A program made the position numbers and the translations under genes. A stretch of DNA of 64,000 nt. Source: Neckera pumila (Eukaryota; Streptophyta; Bryopsida; Hypnales; Neckeraceae). Below, piece after piece: positions 11,184-21,679 of the stretch (position 1 is the first letter of the stretch; each line of letters starts with the position of its first letter). The DNA lies in contig OZ018418.1 in NCBI GenBank assembly GCA_963969595.1, forward strand, positions 7,879,001 to 7,943,000, read 5' to 3'. The notes beneath the pieces are model-generated. The model had not been told where the DNA came from and did not search any database. It saw only the letters and a program-made list of their open reading frames with translations.

Positions 11184-14100
11184 ATGACACGAGGGAAGAA
11201 AGCAGTGTCCAAAACAAATGAGGCAACAGCAGGCGAACTCCGGAAGTCTTTACGCTTTGAGGGAGGAGGTTCTCGTGGAAAAGACGACAGTGAAGGCCAC
11301 TGCGCAGATTCACCACACCAAGCAATTGAGGATGCTGCGATTCAAAACGTTGTTGGGGAGCACAGCAACTTCAATGTAAGCATATCACTATCGTACCTTC
11401 ATCCTTTGAAATGCTTTCTGTCGTCCAAGTTATTCAACAGTTGTAAAAAAACTCTAATATGGTATTGAGAGATGAGAATGAAAGTAGAGTTTTGATTCAA
11501 TATTGAGTTAACATTATCGTGACGTTCATTATAGAGTTAGGAATCTATGGACTTCAAAGAAGCAAAGTGTCATGGTATAGTACTTGAGTTTGAAGAACCT
11601 AGAACATTTAGGTTTGGTGCACCCTGTTAGAACTTGTGAGAGCAAGATGAAGTTGTTTTGTTTTCAATGACACCAAGGAATAGAACTCTTTGGCAGTTCT
11701 TAATAATGTCTTGGACTTCAGGCCAGAATCATCGGTAGAAATCTTAATAGTGACCACCAAATTTTTCACCAATAATAATTACAGAAAGAAACTTTCTTTA
11801 TGCCTTCCACTTTAGAAATATTATCAATGTGGTAGGTGACAAATGTGATTGATATGGGTATAGAGTAGGTTGATTTTACAATTTTGTTCACACTCATTTT
11901 GCTTTGAAGCTTCCAAATTATGAAGGGAATATGGTGCAAGTTACAATTCTCAATATTGTGGTTTTAGTCTTTTAAAACCTTATGCACAGCAACAAAAATT
12001 GATTAGTTTGATTGGAATGAAGAATTTGTCAACATTAATGCCTTGGATCAATAATTGGACAAATCCAAGAAAATCAATCGTGGGGTTAACCCAAAGTTAT
12101 ATTTGGATAAAGTAGGAATAGGTTGTGCAGTTTGTTTTATCCAGAATATATTATTTTCTCTCTAGGTTTGTAGCTTATACTTTTTCCACTTAGTCTAGTT
12201 ATTAAAATGATATGGACATTCTTAGTGTCAATGCAATCAATGCATGTTCTCTATAAAGTGAAATGTGTTAAACTTTTAATGGTAATATCAAGTTCATTTT
12301 CAATAGACTAGAAGAGCTTGGAACCTGGTTCAAACAAAAGACTATTAAATTTTAAATGTCAAACACACATCTTTACTTCCATAAAATATTTTCAGTAGTG
12401 AACAATCTTAAAAAGCAAAAATCCATTTCTATCACAGATTAATGGTGTCTCTTGCATTTGACCCCTGAAGTTTAATTCTACAACAAGGCGGCAAAATAAA
12501 ATATTAGGGCATGTTTCAATTATCTCTATTTGAGGGATAATTTCTATAAACATTTCCGGGAGGAGTAATTCTTAAACTATATTTGAATTAAGTTTTTGTT
12601 CAATTTAGTGCCTACATGAGCAGTTAAACAACAAATCCTATTCAATTAAACAAGGGGTTGACCTCATAAATAAATTTAAGAGAAATTGGAAATTTTAGAA
12701 TATATTGTATTATCTAAAATAATTACTTCCTTAGAAAATTTCTTGATTTTATTAATTTCATTCATTAGTGTGATAGCAAAGTTATGGAAAATCATAGCTT
12801 AAAGGAAAATAATGCCCAATTGTATCTGTTGGTTTTACCCCCAAATCCTCATTCCTTAATTTTGTTAAAATAGTTTACACTTGATCTTCTAGCGTTGCAT
12901 AAAATGGTGAAATGGATTAATAGTGGTTTTGAATTCTAGAATGAGTTGCATGAATGAATGCGTCAGCAAGGGCAGACTTTTGTATTCACAAGCAAGATCT
13001 TCATTCTAAATTTCAGAGGAATGTGGATGGAAATAATCACATTCGCAATCTTCATGGTCAATTATTATAAAAAATTGGGAATTTTCGTTTAAACCTCAGG
13101 CAACAATTTAAGAAAATGGTAGAGAATGAACCAAATGGATTTAATTCTTAACAGAAACAGAAATCTTCAAATGGCTCCGCCTGACCTGCGTAGTAATGAA
13201 AATCTTTAGAAGCCATTTTTTACGAGCCTTGAAATCCAATTTCAGAGTCAACTGACAATTGCCACAATTCAACTGTGGCACAAAATCATTTAACTACTTT
13301 TTTTCTTTCAAATTACTGAGCTTATCTACTGCTGCGGTCCACCATTTTGGATGAAATATGAAGCAGTGGCAGGTTTAAAATTTATGAAGCACCGGCGGGT
13401 TCATAAATAGCATTTTTCAATCTTGCTAAATTTTCACACCTGAGGTTCAGTACACAATCTGATTTTCAGAAACTCGGTGATGAATGCCAAAACTCCTGGA
13501 AACAAAAAATTCTCAACGTATTAGTTTGGAACTTGGTTAGAGATGAGGTTACCGAAAAATTTGACGAGATGAAAGGATGTGGCTTCCCAGATTTTCTCAC
13601 CTTCGAGGAGCGCTCATTTGTCCTTCAGATCTTCACCGAATTTGAATTCAACAACTTCTTTAATGTTCAACCACACCCGCGCAGAATTCTCGATGGACTC
13701 GGCTGTCAAGATACAGACGTTGGCTGGAAATACAAAATGAGTCCGCATGACCCCTTCTTTTCAAAAACTGTGCTTAGCCAAAGAAGTTCTTGCCGGTGCT
13801 GCGCTCACTATGAGTCTGATCGTTCTTGTCACTTCCGCAAATCATTTGCAGTCTCATTTCAGTTTCCTGTTGAATTCTTCATGTTCAGACTGCTCCAATG
13901 ACAAACACGCAAAGCACTCTCAGTCGCAAGAGGCTGGAAGCTGGAACACTTGCAGCTGAAGGATTACCGGGGCCGTCCGCAAGAACCCAGGTTTGACATT
14001 TCTCATTAGTTATCAGCATTTCGTTTACTTGTTCATCTGTTTTTAGAACTTAAGCACCATCAATTCAAGAGAATAAGCGACCTCGGAGATGAAATCGAAT

Positions 14101-16618
14101 GAATCTAAATGTATCATGATGGTCTGTGTTTGTTGAAAAAGTATTTTATGAATTCTTAAGCAAAAGTTCTATGTTTTTGTCGCAAGGATCAGGTGTTGTC
14201 ATTGAGTTGTCATTGTGTCAATGTCTAGAGTTTTGGGAGATTAGAATACTTAGCGTGATTAGCAAGAGATCGAACAATGAGGAAGCAAGAACAGAGTTGA
14301 ATTAATCGCAGTGGGGTACCAATTTCTGGGGTAGCGGCGAGCAACGCTGACACCCCTGTCGGATCCGAAGGTCTATGTCGCGACGACTACAGCTACCCTT
14401 AGAACCGGTACCAAAGTTGTTCCTTGCAAAAAAACGAGATAGGCCTTCCGTTCATTTTCTGCATTTAGACAGTTAGTTCCAAAACTCTGTGTGATGCTCA
14501 AATAACTGTTGCAAAGGGAGAGATTGCGAGAATGTATGAGCTGCAATTCCTACAAAGAAGTCGATCGTGAGAGGAAGACATAATTCAGGAATTTGCGAAC
14601 CTGGGTCCAGTTCATGAGCCCATAGACTCTGTTTTGCTCGCCCCGTCTCTTTAATTCGTCAAATTTCATAAATTTCGAGTGTCTCGGATCTTGCTCGTTT
14701 GCGCACATCCTTAGAGTAGCTCTGTATAGCTATAAAGATTGGTTTAACGACAGTATTTCGCAGTTTCTGGAAACTTTGAATCTAGGAAGAGTAATCCTCA
14801 AAACCTGTAGGGAACCATTTCTTGGGGTAGCGGCCAACAGCCGGAATACCCAAGTCGGATCCGACGACCCAATCCAGGGTGTCTGCCACTAGCCCAACAA
14901 TTGGTTCCCATCAACGTTCCAATCTCCATCCGGTCCTGAGCGCCCGATTCACTCCAAGTCCAACCTCATAATTTGGAAGCTATCGATTTCTTTGAATACT
15001 GCGAAGTTCCTGAATATTGGGGTTTGAATTGTTGGCTCTACTAGATTTGGCTTGGATCAGCCTCAGCGAGACTCTATGTTGAGAAAGATCTTTCCATTTC
15101 AAGTATTCAGGCAAATAAGAATTAGATTGACAAATATTTTTCCTCTTCAGTATTCGTAGAACCAGCACGACAAGAGTGATACTGTTCAACAAATTTCAAT
15201 GAGAACCATGCGGGTACCAGAATTAGCGGTACCCGCCACCATCTCAAAACGAACTGTCGGACCCGAAGGTGCCCTTGCGCGTACCGGCTGATACCCTGCA
15301 TTCTGGTAACCCTATGAATATCAGACTAGTTTCCTTGTCGGATATTTGGAAAGAGGTCACAATAGTTTGGAGTTTCTTTATACATTTCTCTTCTTTCGAT
15401 TCCCAATATTCTATTCTAATGTTTATTCAATGTTTTTAAGATTTCCTTTCTTTATTTTCATTTTTCACTCCATTTATTTTTAATCCATAATATTCTGCTA
15501 TTTATTTTAATGTATAACAACAAAAAAAAAATTTTGGTCCCCAATTATTCATTATAATATTTTTTTCTCATTTTTTTTTCTATTTAGTAATTTATTATTT
15601 TCTTGCAATGTCATTTCCTTTCTATTTCTTATTTGTATGAAGCTCTAGTGATTCCTTGAATTTATTGGACGCAAAAAAGTGTTTGTTCATTTTTCTAGAA
15701 AATATTTATTCTATCAATTGGCATAATTAGAATTCTAGAGTATTTGGTCACATACGGTTACCAAAAGAAGGGGTGGTCTCAGCAACCATAGAAAGGACCT
15801 TTGGATTTTTTTTCACTTTTCACGGGTGCTAGGGCTACCCCTTCTTTTGATACCCGTATATTACCAAATACGCTAGAATTCTAATTCATGCTCCAAGAAT
15901 GATAAAAATGACATGAAATAGGTCATTAATAGGTGAAATGAACCTGTCATTGCTTCTAAGTGAACTTTAGGAGTTTGCCAAATTTGCAATCTCTGGTATC
16001 ATGTTATGTCTGAACATCAAAATTTAGCTAATGTGAATGTGACGAAATATTTAAAAGTTTTGTTACTTATAAATTATTGTTAAAATTTGGAATCTCAAAA
16101 AATTAGGATATCATATATGATGAATTGTTTTGATTTTATATGTGCAGACCGTAGATGCCAGTGTTGGTCATGGAGCCTCTTCTTTGGATCCAGAAACCAT
16201 TGCACCTGCTCAACTTGTCCCTATCCAGGAGAGTGGAGGTCAATCTGAGCCTTTGACTCCTGTCCAAGAAAATGTGGACATCTCTAGTGACTCTGAAAAG
16301 GAAGAACTTGATGAGGATGACTTGGTAAGCACCGATGCAATTGTGAATGCAATTCATCGTCCTGCAAACTTAAAGAAACGATCACGTGAAAATGACTTCA
16401 GTTCCCAGAGAAAATTGAAGAGAAGACAGCCGATGTTCTCATCAGAAAGCTCAGAGACTGAGTATAGTTCATCATCCAATTATTCATTTTCTGTTTGTAG
16501 TCCTCTGCAAGAAGAGTTCTGCCAATGTGCTTGTAGTGTTAGTGACCCAAGACACGAGATTGTCATTATCCATCTGAGCTCTGACTCGGATGAACCGGTA
16601 GACATAGAGTCTTCATAA
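11184..16618 (+). CDS. acidic N-terminal exons, probably of the ParB-methyltransferase gene
   Basis: Exon a, 11184-11375, starts MTRGKKAVSKTNE and ends at the donor GTAAGC. A possible exon b opens at 13470 after ttttcag. Exon c, 13889-13990, follows atgttcag and ends CAG|gtttga. Exon d starts at 16148 after tgtgcag. All these joins are phase 0. Exon d encodes VDISSDSEKEELDEDDL and then meets a strong donor, gtaagc, at 16325. Splicing from there to 16826 keeps phase 0 and joins the ParB-like exon. If unspliced, exon d runs to TAA at 16616 and adds a basic KKRSREND/KLKRRQ stretch and the acidic hydrophobic motif IVIIHLSSDSDE, a SUMO-interaction-like sequence. So this is either a separate small nuclear protein gene or the alternatively spliced 5' part of the next gene. 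Exon b is the least certain. No homologue is recognised. Confidence 0.5.
11376..13469. other. long AT-rich intron or intergenic stretch
   Basis: About 2.1 kb of AT-rich sequence without recognisable coding or repeat structure. It is interpreted as the first intron of the locus. Confidence 0.35.
14315..14412. repeat. hairpin element H2
   Basis: A 98-bp foldback. It starts and ends with GGTACC; the arms GGTACC...GGGGTAGC and GCTACCC...GGTACC pair, and the core contains GTCGGATCCGAAG. It is intronic. Confidence 0.75.
14810..14909. repeat. hairpin element H3
   Basis: A 100-bp foldback with termini GGGAACCA and TGGTTCCC, inner GGGGTAGC against GCCAC-TAGCCC, and core GTCGGATCCGACGAC. It is intronic. 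Confidence 0.75.
15212..15312. repeat. hairpin element H4
   Basis: A 101-bp foldback with termini GGGTACCAGAAT and ATTCTGGTAACCC and core GTCGGACCCGAAGGT. It is a more diverged member of the family and is intronic. Confidence 0.7.
15723..15890. repeat. long inverted repeat H5
   Basis: A 168-bp foldback. The left arm runs through attagaattctag, tatttggtcacatacgg and accaaaagaaggggt. The right arm is its near reverse complement. It lacks the GGATCC centre of the other hairpins, so it may be a related or an independent element. It is intronic. Confidence 0.75.
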
Positions 16619-18880
16619 ACAAAACATGCTTGGTTGCTCTCTCAAGAAGTTTCTTTTTATACGGGCCATGGTTATAATTGGCTTTTTCCTGTACAAATGA
16701 CACTATTTACATTTTGATATATATTGCTATTTTACTTTCGCCAGTAATATGTTCTTGCAAAATCCACTCTTGATTATATTCTATACATTTGATTGTAACT
16801 TATTTTATGCTTGCTTGGATTTTAGATGGATTTGACTCCTTTGAATGAAATACAGGAAGAGAAAGTGTTGGAAACCCCGGATACCGGTGAAGAAGCTCAG
16901 CCGGATATTGAAGGGGATGATGCACCTCTGTTTATGGAGGAGGATGTGGAGGAAGATGAAGAGAAGGAGTTGATGGAGGATGAGCTTCGACGAGTTCAGA
17001 AGGTGGACTCCGTTGCTACCATTGGCATGCTGAGAATGAAGCCTGAGAAGTTGTCTCGGCTTCAAATTCCACTCTGCCGGCTTGTTGCGATGCCAATGGT
17101 GAGGCCAACATTGTCTTCTGATGTGAAGAAACTAGAGACTGAGTTTGTCTTTGGATACCGTGAGGGAGCAACAATATTTTATGTGTCAACCACAAACAAG
17201 GGAGGAGAATCTTTAGAGTTCATGGATGACGAAATGAGCTGCTGGGATTATATTTGGAAAGAGAAGAATGATGTCTTCAACAAGTATTTGGAGACGGAGC
17301 CTTTATTGCGTTTCTTAAAGAACAAGAAGTTCTTTGTCTGCAACGGTAATCATAGACTTCATGCGTGGATGAGTTACATTACCAGGGTTGAATCCTTAAA
17401 CCCAACTTTCCATTGCCTCGTAGACTGCATCTTGTTGGAAACAAAAGGAAAGACGGAATTGGTCATGCAGGTCATCCATGACATAAACAAGTAAGTTCTC
17501 GTGTATCTTTTATTTTTGCAATTATGATTACTTATAGCCATTTCATAATCCTTTTGTTGAATTTTGTTTGAGAAAACCGACCCACATTTTTCATTGACAT
17601 GCAGAGCGACGGAGGACTCATATGTGAAAACGAATTTGGTTCATGATTTATACCGTGTTCAAAAATATGGTCTTCTTCCTTTTGAGAAGTTCAACAAAAT
17701 GTTGAGGCCATCAGAAGTGAAACGATGTTTTGCAAAGCCTACAAAGAAGTGGTACTCTATGCCTCAAGAAGTATTCACTTCTTTCTTTTTCTGGGTAAGA
17801 ATTTTATTTGATAATCTTGTAACTGTATTGTTATATAATCTGCTATTTTAATTTTCATATATTGTTCAGTTTATAAGCTCTTTTGATTTTCTAGCAAGAA
17901 ACTGCACAAGCAGCGGATGCAGCGGTCCGGAAGTACAACGAGACAACAGAATTCGAAAACAAGTCTGATGAGGGCGTTGCTCATGCCATGCGAGTGGGAG
18001 CAAAAGAGAAGAATTAGAAGTTGAACTCAAAGATGGGTAAACTGTTGGCAGTCGCACAGCCAATGAATGGATCCGGATTTCTGCAAGAGGTGAGTTGCAT
18101 TTTTGACAGAGTAATTAAAATTTATCTCATGAATATGCATTTGATAATTGATATGGAAATATTTTGGTTTTTGTTACAAGTGGAGAAGCACTGGACTTTT
18201 AATGAGGTTCCAGAAATGACTTTGGAGAAACTACAGATGGTCGCAACATGTTGCACGACATCCTTTTACAAGGTGAAGTTATTGCAGTGGTGGAATTCCT
18301 CGTATCCATCTCGAGAAGCAAGGAAGTTTCCGGGAAGGCCCGTTTCTGAAACTCACCTCGGACCATTCTTGAACAAATTTATCTTTTATGCGGGGGTAAG
18401 TGATTATGTATTAGACTATTAGTAGTAGTTGAATATAAGTATGTAATGTTAAACATAGATTTGTATATTTAACTCATTTGATTATTTTCATCTGGTTTCA
18501 GTCATTTGCCTTCTTAGATTAAAGATGCAGCGGTGGAGTACTTTGATGACGTTGTAAAGCAAGACAACATTCTAATAAACTACGGCGCCCCGCTGCAGCC
18601 AGAGTTCCTGGTTGAGTATGTTGAGGGTTGGCGGAGGAGGCTCTGGGATCAAGGGTTTGGGTCATACTTGAGAGGCAACAACAACTTTAAAAAGGGGGAT
18701 TCATTCATGACATTTGAGGGCACAAATTTGGTTGTTCGAAGGGTTTTATTCTGGTAAGATTTCATTATTTATCAATACTATAATTCTTAGTTTTTGGATG
18801 CTTAATGTTATTGAAATTTATGTTTATGTGTTCAAGGTATATTTAATTTAATTCTTTTATTATCTCTTTTCCATGATCTA

Positions 18881-18970
18881 GAATTAGGGGTACCTTGATG
18901 TACCTCTTGAACCATCGTCAAATCCGATGGTGGTTCAGGAGGTTCTTCAAGGTACCTGCAGTTTTGATTC
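18881..18970. repeat. hairpin element H6 (unit 1 of an intronic triplet)
   Basis: A 90-bp foldback with arms GGTACCTTGA and TCAAGGTACC, and inner TGAACCATCG against CGATGGTGGTTCA. It lies in the intron between exons 5 and 6 of the ParB-methyltransferase gene. Confidence 0.85.
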
Positions 18971-19020
18971 TCCCTATCAATTCCCAATTTTTTTTTGCCT
19001 TTCATAAAATTTTTTTTGCG

Positions 19021-19118
19021 AGAACCAGAAATGGGGGTATCTCAAGGCTCCTCAAGAACCACCGCCGGATCCGATGGTGGTTTTTGTGGTACCTTGAGGT
19101 ACCTTTAGTTCTGGTTCT
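19021..19118. repeat. hairpin element H7 (unit 2 of an intronic triplet)
   Basis: A 98-bp foldback with perfect terminal pairing of AGAACCAGAA and TTCTGGTTCT, then CTCAAGG with CCTTGAG and AACCACC with GGTGGTT. The centre is GCCGGATCCGAT. Confidence 0.9.
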
Positions 19119-19170
19119 TATTTTCAATTCCAAATTTTTTTTGGCTTCTTCAAAATGTTCTTTGTATGAG

Positions 19171-19264
19171 AACCAATATGGGGAGTACCTTAGTACACCT
19201 CAAAAGCTACCGTCGGATCCGATGCTGTTTTTTGAGTTACTTTGAGGTACTCCCAATTTTGGTT
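19171..19264. repeat. hairpin element H8 (unit 3 of an intronic triplet)
   Basis: A 94-bp foldback with GGGAGTACC against GGTACTCCC, CTCAAAA against TTTTGAG, and centre CGTCGGATCCGATG. The spacers between units 1-2 and 2-3 are themselves alike (caattcc...tttttttt...cttc), so unit plus spacer has been tandemly copied at about 145-150 bp. Confidence 0.85.
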
Positions 19265-21679
19265 TTGTTCTTAGTTCTTATTAATCTGAGCTACCATGGA
19301 TAATATGAAGGTTTGAATGATGAATGCGTGGATTATGATCTTTCACTACTTTGATCTCTAACCTTCGGTTGAAGAGTTTCCCTTTATTCAAATTATTTCA
19401 AAGAGAATGTTATGATTTTGTTATTCAATTTCCGGAGCTTCTATACTGATTGTTTTGTCTTGAATTTCAGTTACTTCAAGCTTGAGCTTGAACCGAAAGG
19501 TGCCATTGCAAGGAACGACCTCCCTCCTTTTTTGTCTACATGGTTAGACCGGACTTCTGGAACCGGAATGTATACTCCAAGCCAGATGCGTACATTCACA
19601 ACAGCTCATCTCAGTGGTGGTGGTTGGTATTTAGATTGCCCCATCACTTTCACTCATCCGTCAGAGGTACAGATGCGGGCAGCTCTGGAAGGCAAAGGTG
19701 TCATTGATTTGGAGGTGGATGAGTTTGCATGCTTGACAGAGAAGCAAAAGAAAAGGGCCATTGCGAGAAGGGAGGCCAACGACAAGAAAAAAACGGCCCG
19801 CCTCGTCGTATTGATAAACACAAAAGAAAAGAAAGAAGCAGATTGTTTGGAGAGGTTGGCGGAGAAGGAGAAAGAAAAGGAGAAAGAGAAGGAGAAGAAG
19901 GCCAAGTTGAAAGAAAAGAAGAAGGTCGGTGGAGGTGTTCCAATTATTGCATCTTCGACAGTGGACCAAGGCTCTCAAATGCAGATGGGATCTAAAAGCG
20001 GGGTGAAGAGGAAGGCATTATTGCACTTGACGGAAGATGTTATCACTTTTGGAACGCAGGTGATTGCCTTGGAGGAAGACAATGCAATCAACACGGAGGA
20101 TTTAATTGTGAATCTCTCCATTGAAGACTTGGTCGAGAACTTTGAGTCCGATCCACCGAATTGTTACACGGAGGTGATAGAATTTCTGCGGAAGGTAATA
20201 TCTTTATAATTTTGATTCGACTTTCATGATGGAGCTTTGCATCATGAATGTTCTTTGGATTGATGTTGAATTCATTTTATTGTGGTATATTTGTAGTTGT
20301 CGGGAGGAAAGCCTCGTATGTATGGGGGTGAATTGAATCGAATTTCGGGCGTGGACCTTGTCATTTTTGACTGTCCAGACAATTTGCCCGTGCCCGAAGT
20401 GTCTCCAACAAAATATGAGGTGCCCACATGGAACGCAAATGCAGAGTAAGAAGCTCTTCAGTCGACATTTGCTTTTGCAGAGAAACATTTGCAAGACGAC
20501 GGCTGCATGGTGATTTTTCACTCTTACTGTGTAGATTTCAGGAACACTATCGCAAGATTGTGTGAGACATACCCGATGGTGATTTTCAAGGAATTAACGG
20601 GCGTGAACTGTCTCCCTTTGACATCGGCTATTGATCATGCTACCCCGGTAATTTTTTTGCTTATTTAGAAGTGGAGTGTTAGTTGTTTGTTCCTCTTGTT
20701 AGCTTCATTTCTTACATGTATCTTATTGGATCATTTGAATGATTGCAGACAGTGAAGTTTGGTATTAGCATTCTCGTAAAGGATCTTGGCGACGAGGCAA
20801 AATCAAATTTTTGTTTCAAACGTTCATTGGCGATGAAGAAGGCTAATATAGACCTTGTTTGGAATGACATGATCAACAATTATACTTTCGATGGGAACAT
20901 GGCAATGAATGGGGATAAACCGTGGCGAGCAGGTCATGAAAAGGACCTTCGGTTCTTACAAGTCCTCATTGAAGGCACAACCATTGAAGGAGATTTGGTG
21001 GTAGATTGCAGTGCATCTACAGGTTAGTCTTTAATTTAATTTATTGCTTAATTCAATTAATTTTAGCAAAATGAATTGTTGAACTGAAATATTTGAATTT
21101 TTTCATTTCAGGTGCATCGATTGTTGTTTGTCGTGGCTTGGGCCATCACATCGTGGCCTTGGAGGAGAACAAAGACTTTTTTGATGCCTTGCTGGAACCT
21201 ATAAAGAAAGTTGCTCCGACTGTAGTGACCACACAAGTGACACAGCCGGCACCGGCAATTGTTGCATCAAAGGATCCTGAGTCGTCAGCCGTAGTGCCAA
21301 AGAAGTTTGCCCGGAAGACTAAAAGCAGTAAGTAAGTTTGCAATATTTTTCTCATGATTCTAGGCATGGTCCTTTTTGCGATTTAAAAATCTAACAGTGC
21401 ATCATGTATGTTTGCAATCGTTTGAGGTTGATGGCAGCAGATGCAATTATGAAGAACAGAAGTCTTCTTTTTAGTCTGGAGAAGACTTTTGATCTTCCGG
21501 TGTATGCCGAACAAATTGCCTCGGCATTTGTGGATTTCGGTTGCCCTAAACTTAAGCGCAAAAAACATAACTAGGCATTAAATGTGTTAGATTTTATAGA
21601 CAGGTTAGCGTCTGAGGGCAGAGAGAGTTCTGAGTCGTCTACTGCGGACGATTCGGCGACGAAGTCTATTGCAACTTAG

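Larger units (their letters stand above)
16826..21679 (+). pseudogene. ParB-like / DNA N4/N6-methyltransferase-like fusion gene, interrupted
   Basis: Ten exons: 16826-17490, 17605-17794, 17895-18089, 18181-18395, 18518-18753, 19471-20194, 20297-20647, 20749-21022, 21112-21327 and 21438-21679, with GT-AG introns. Exon 1 gives a very acidic start, then a ParB-like segment (IPLCRLVAMPMVRP near residue 81, NGNHRLHAW at 173-181). Exon 6 holds a Lys/Glu-rich charged helix. Exon 7 carries DLVIFDCPDN, the position of the DPPY motif IV. Exons 8-9 carry KPWRAGHEKDLRFLQ (motif X) and GDLVVDCSASTGAS (motif I), followed by LGHHIVALEEN. The order IV...X-I is that of beta-class N4-cytosine/N6-adenine DNA methyltransferases. 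DPPY has become DCPD, so catalysis is doubtful. In-frame stops are TAG 18015, TAA 20447 and TAG 21572. The exon 3/4 join is out of phase by one base. The domain calls are mine from motifs. Confidence 0.7.

Noticed and set aside
19654..19978. Minus-strand open frames rich in Ser, Phe and Leu
   Set aside because: They mirror the Lys/Glu-rich exon 6 of the ParB-methyltransferase gene on the plus strand.
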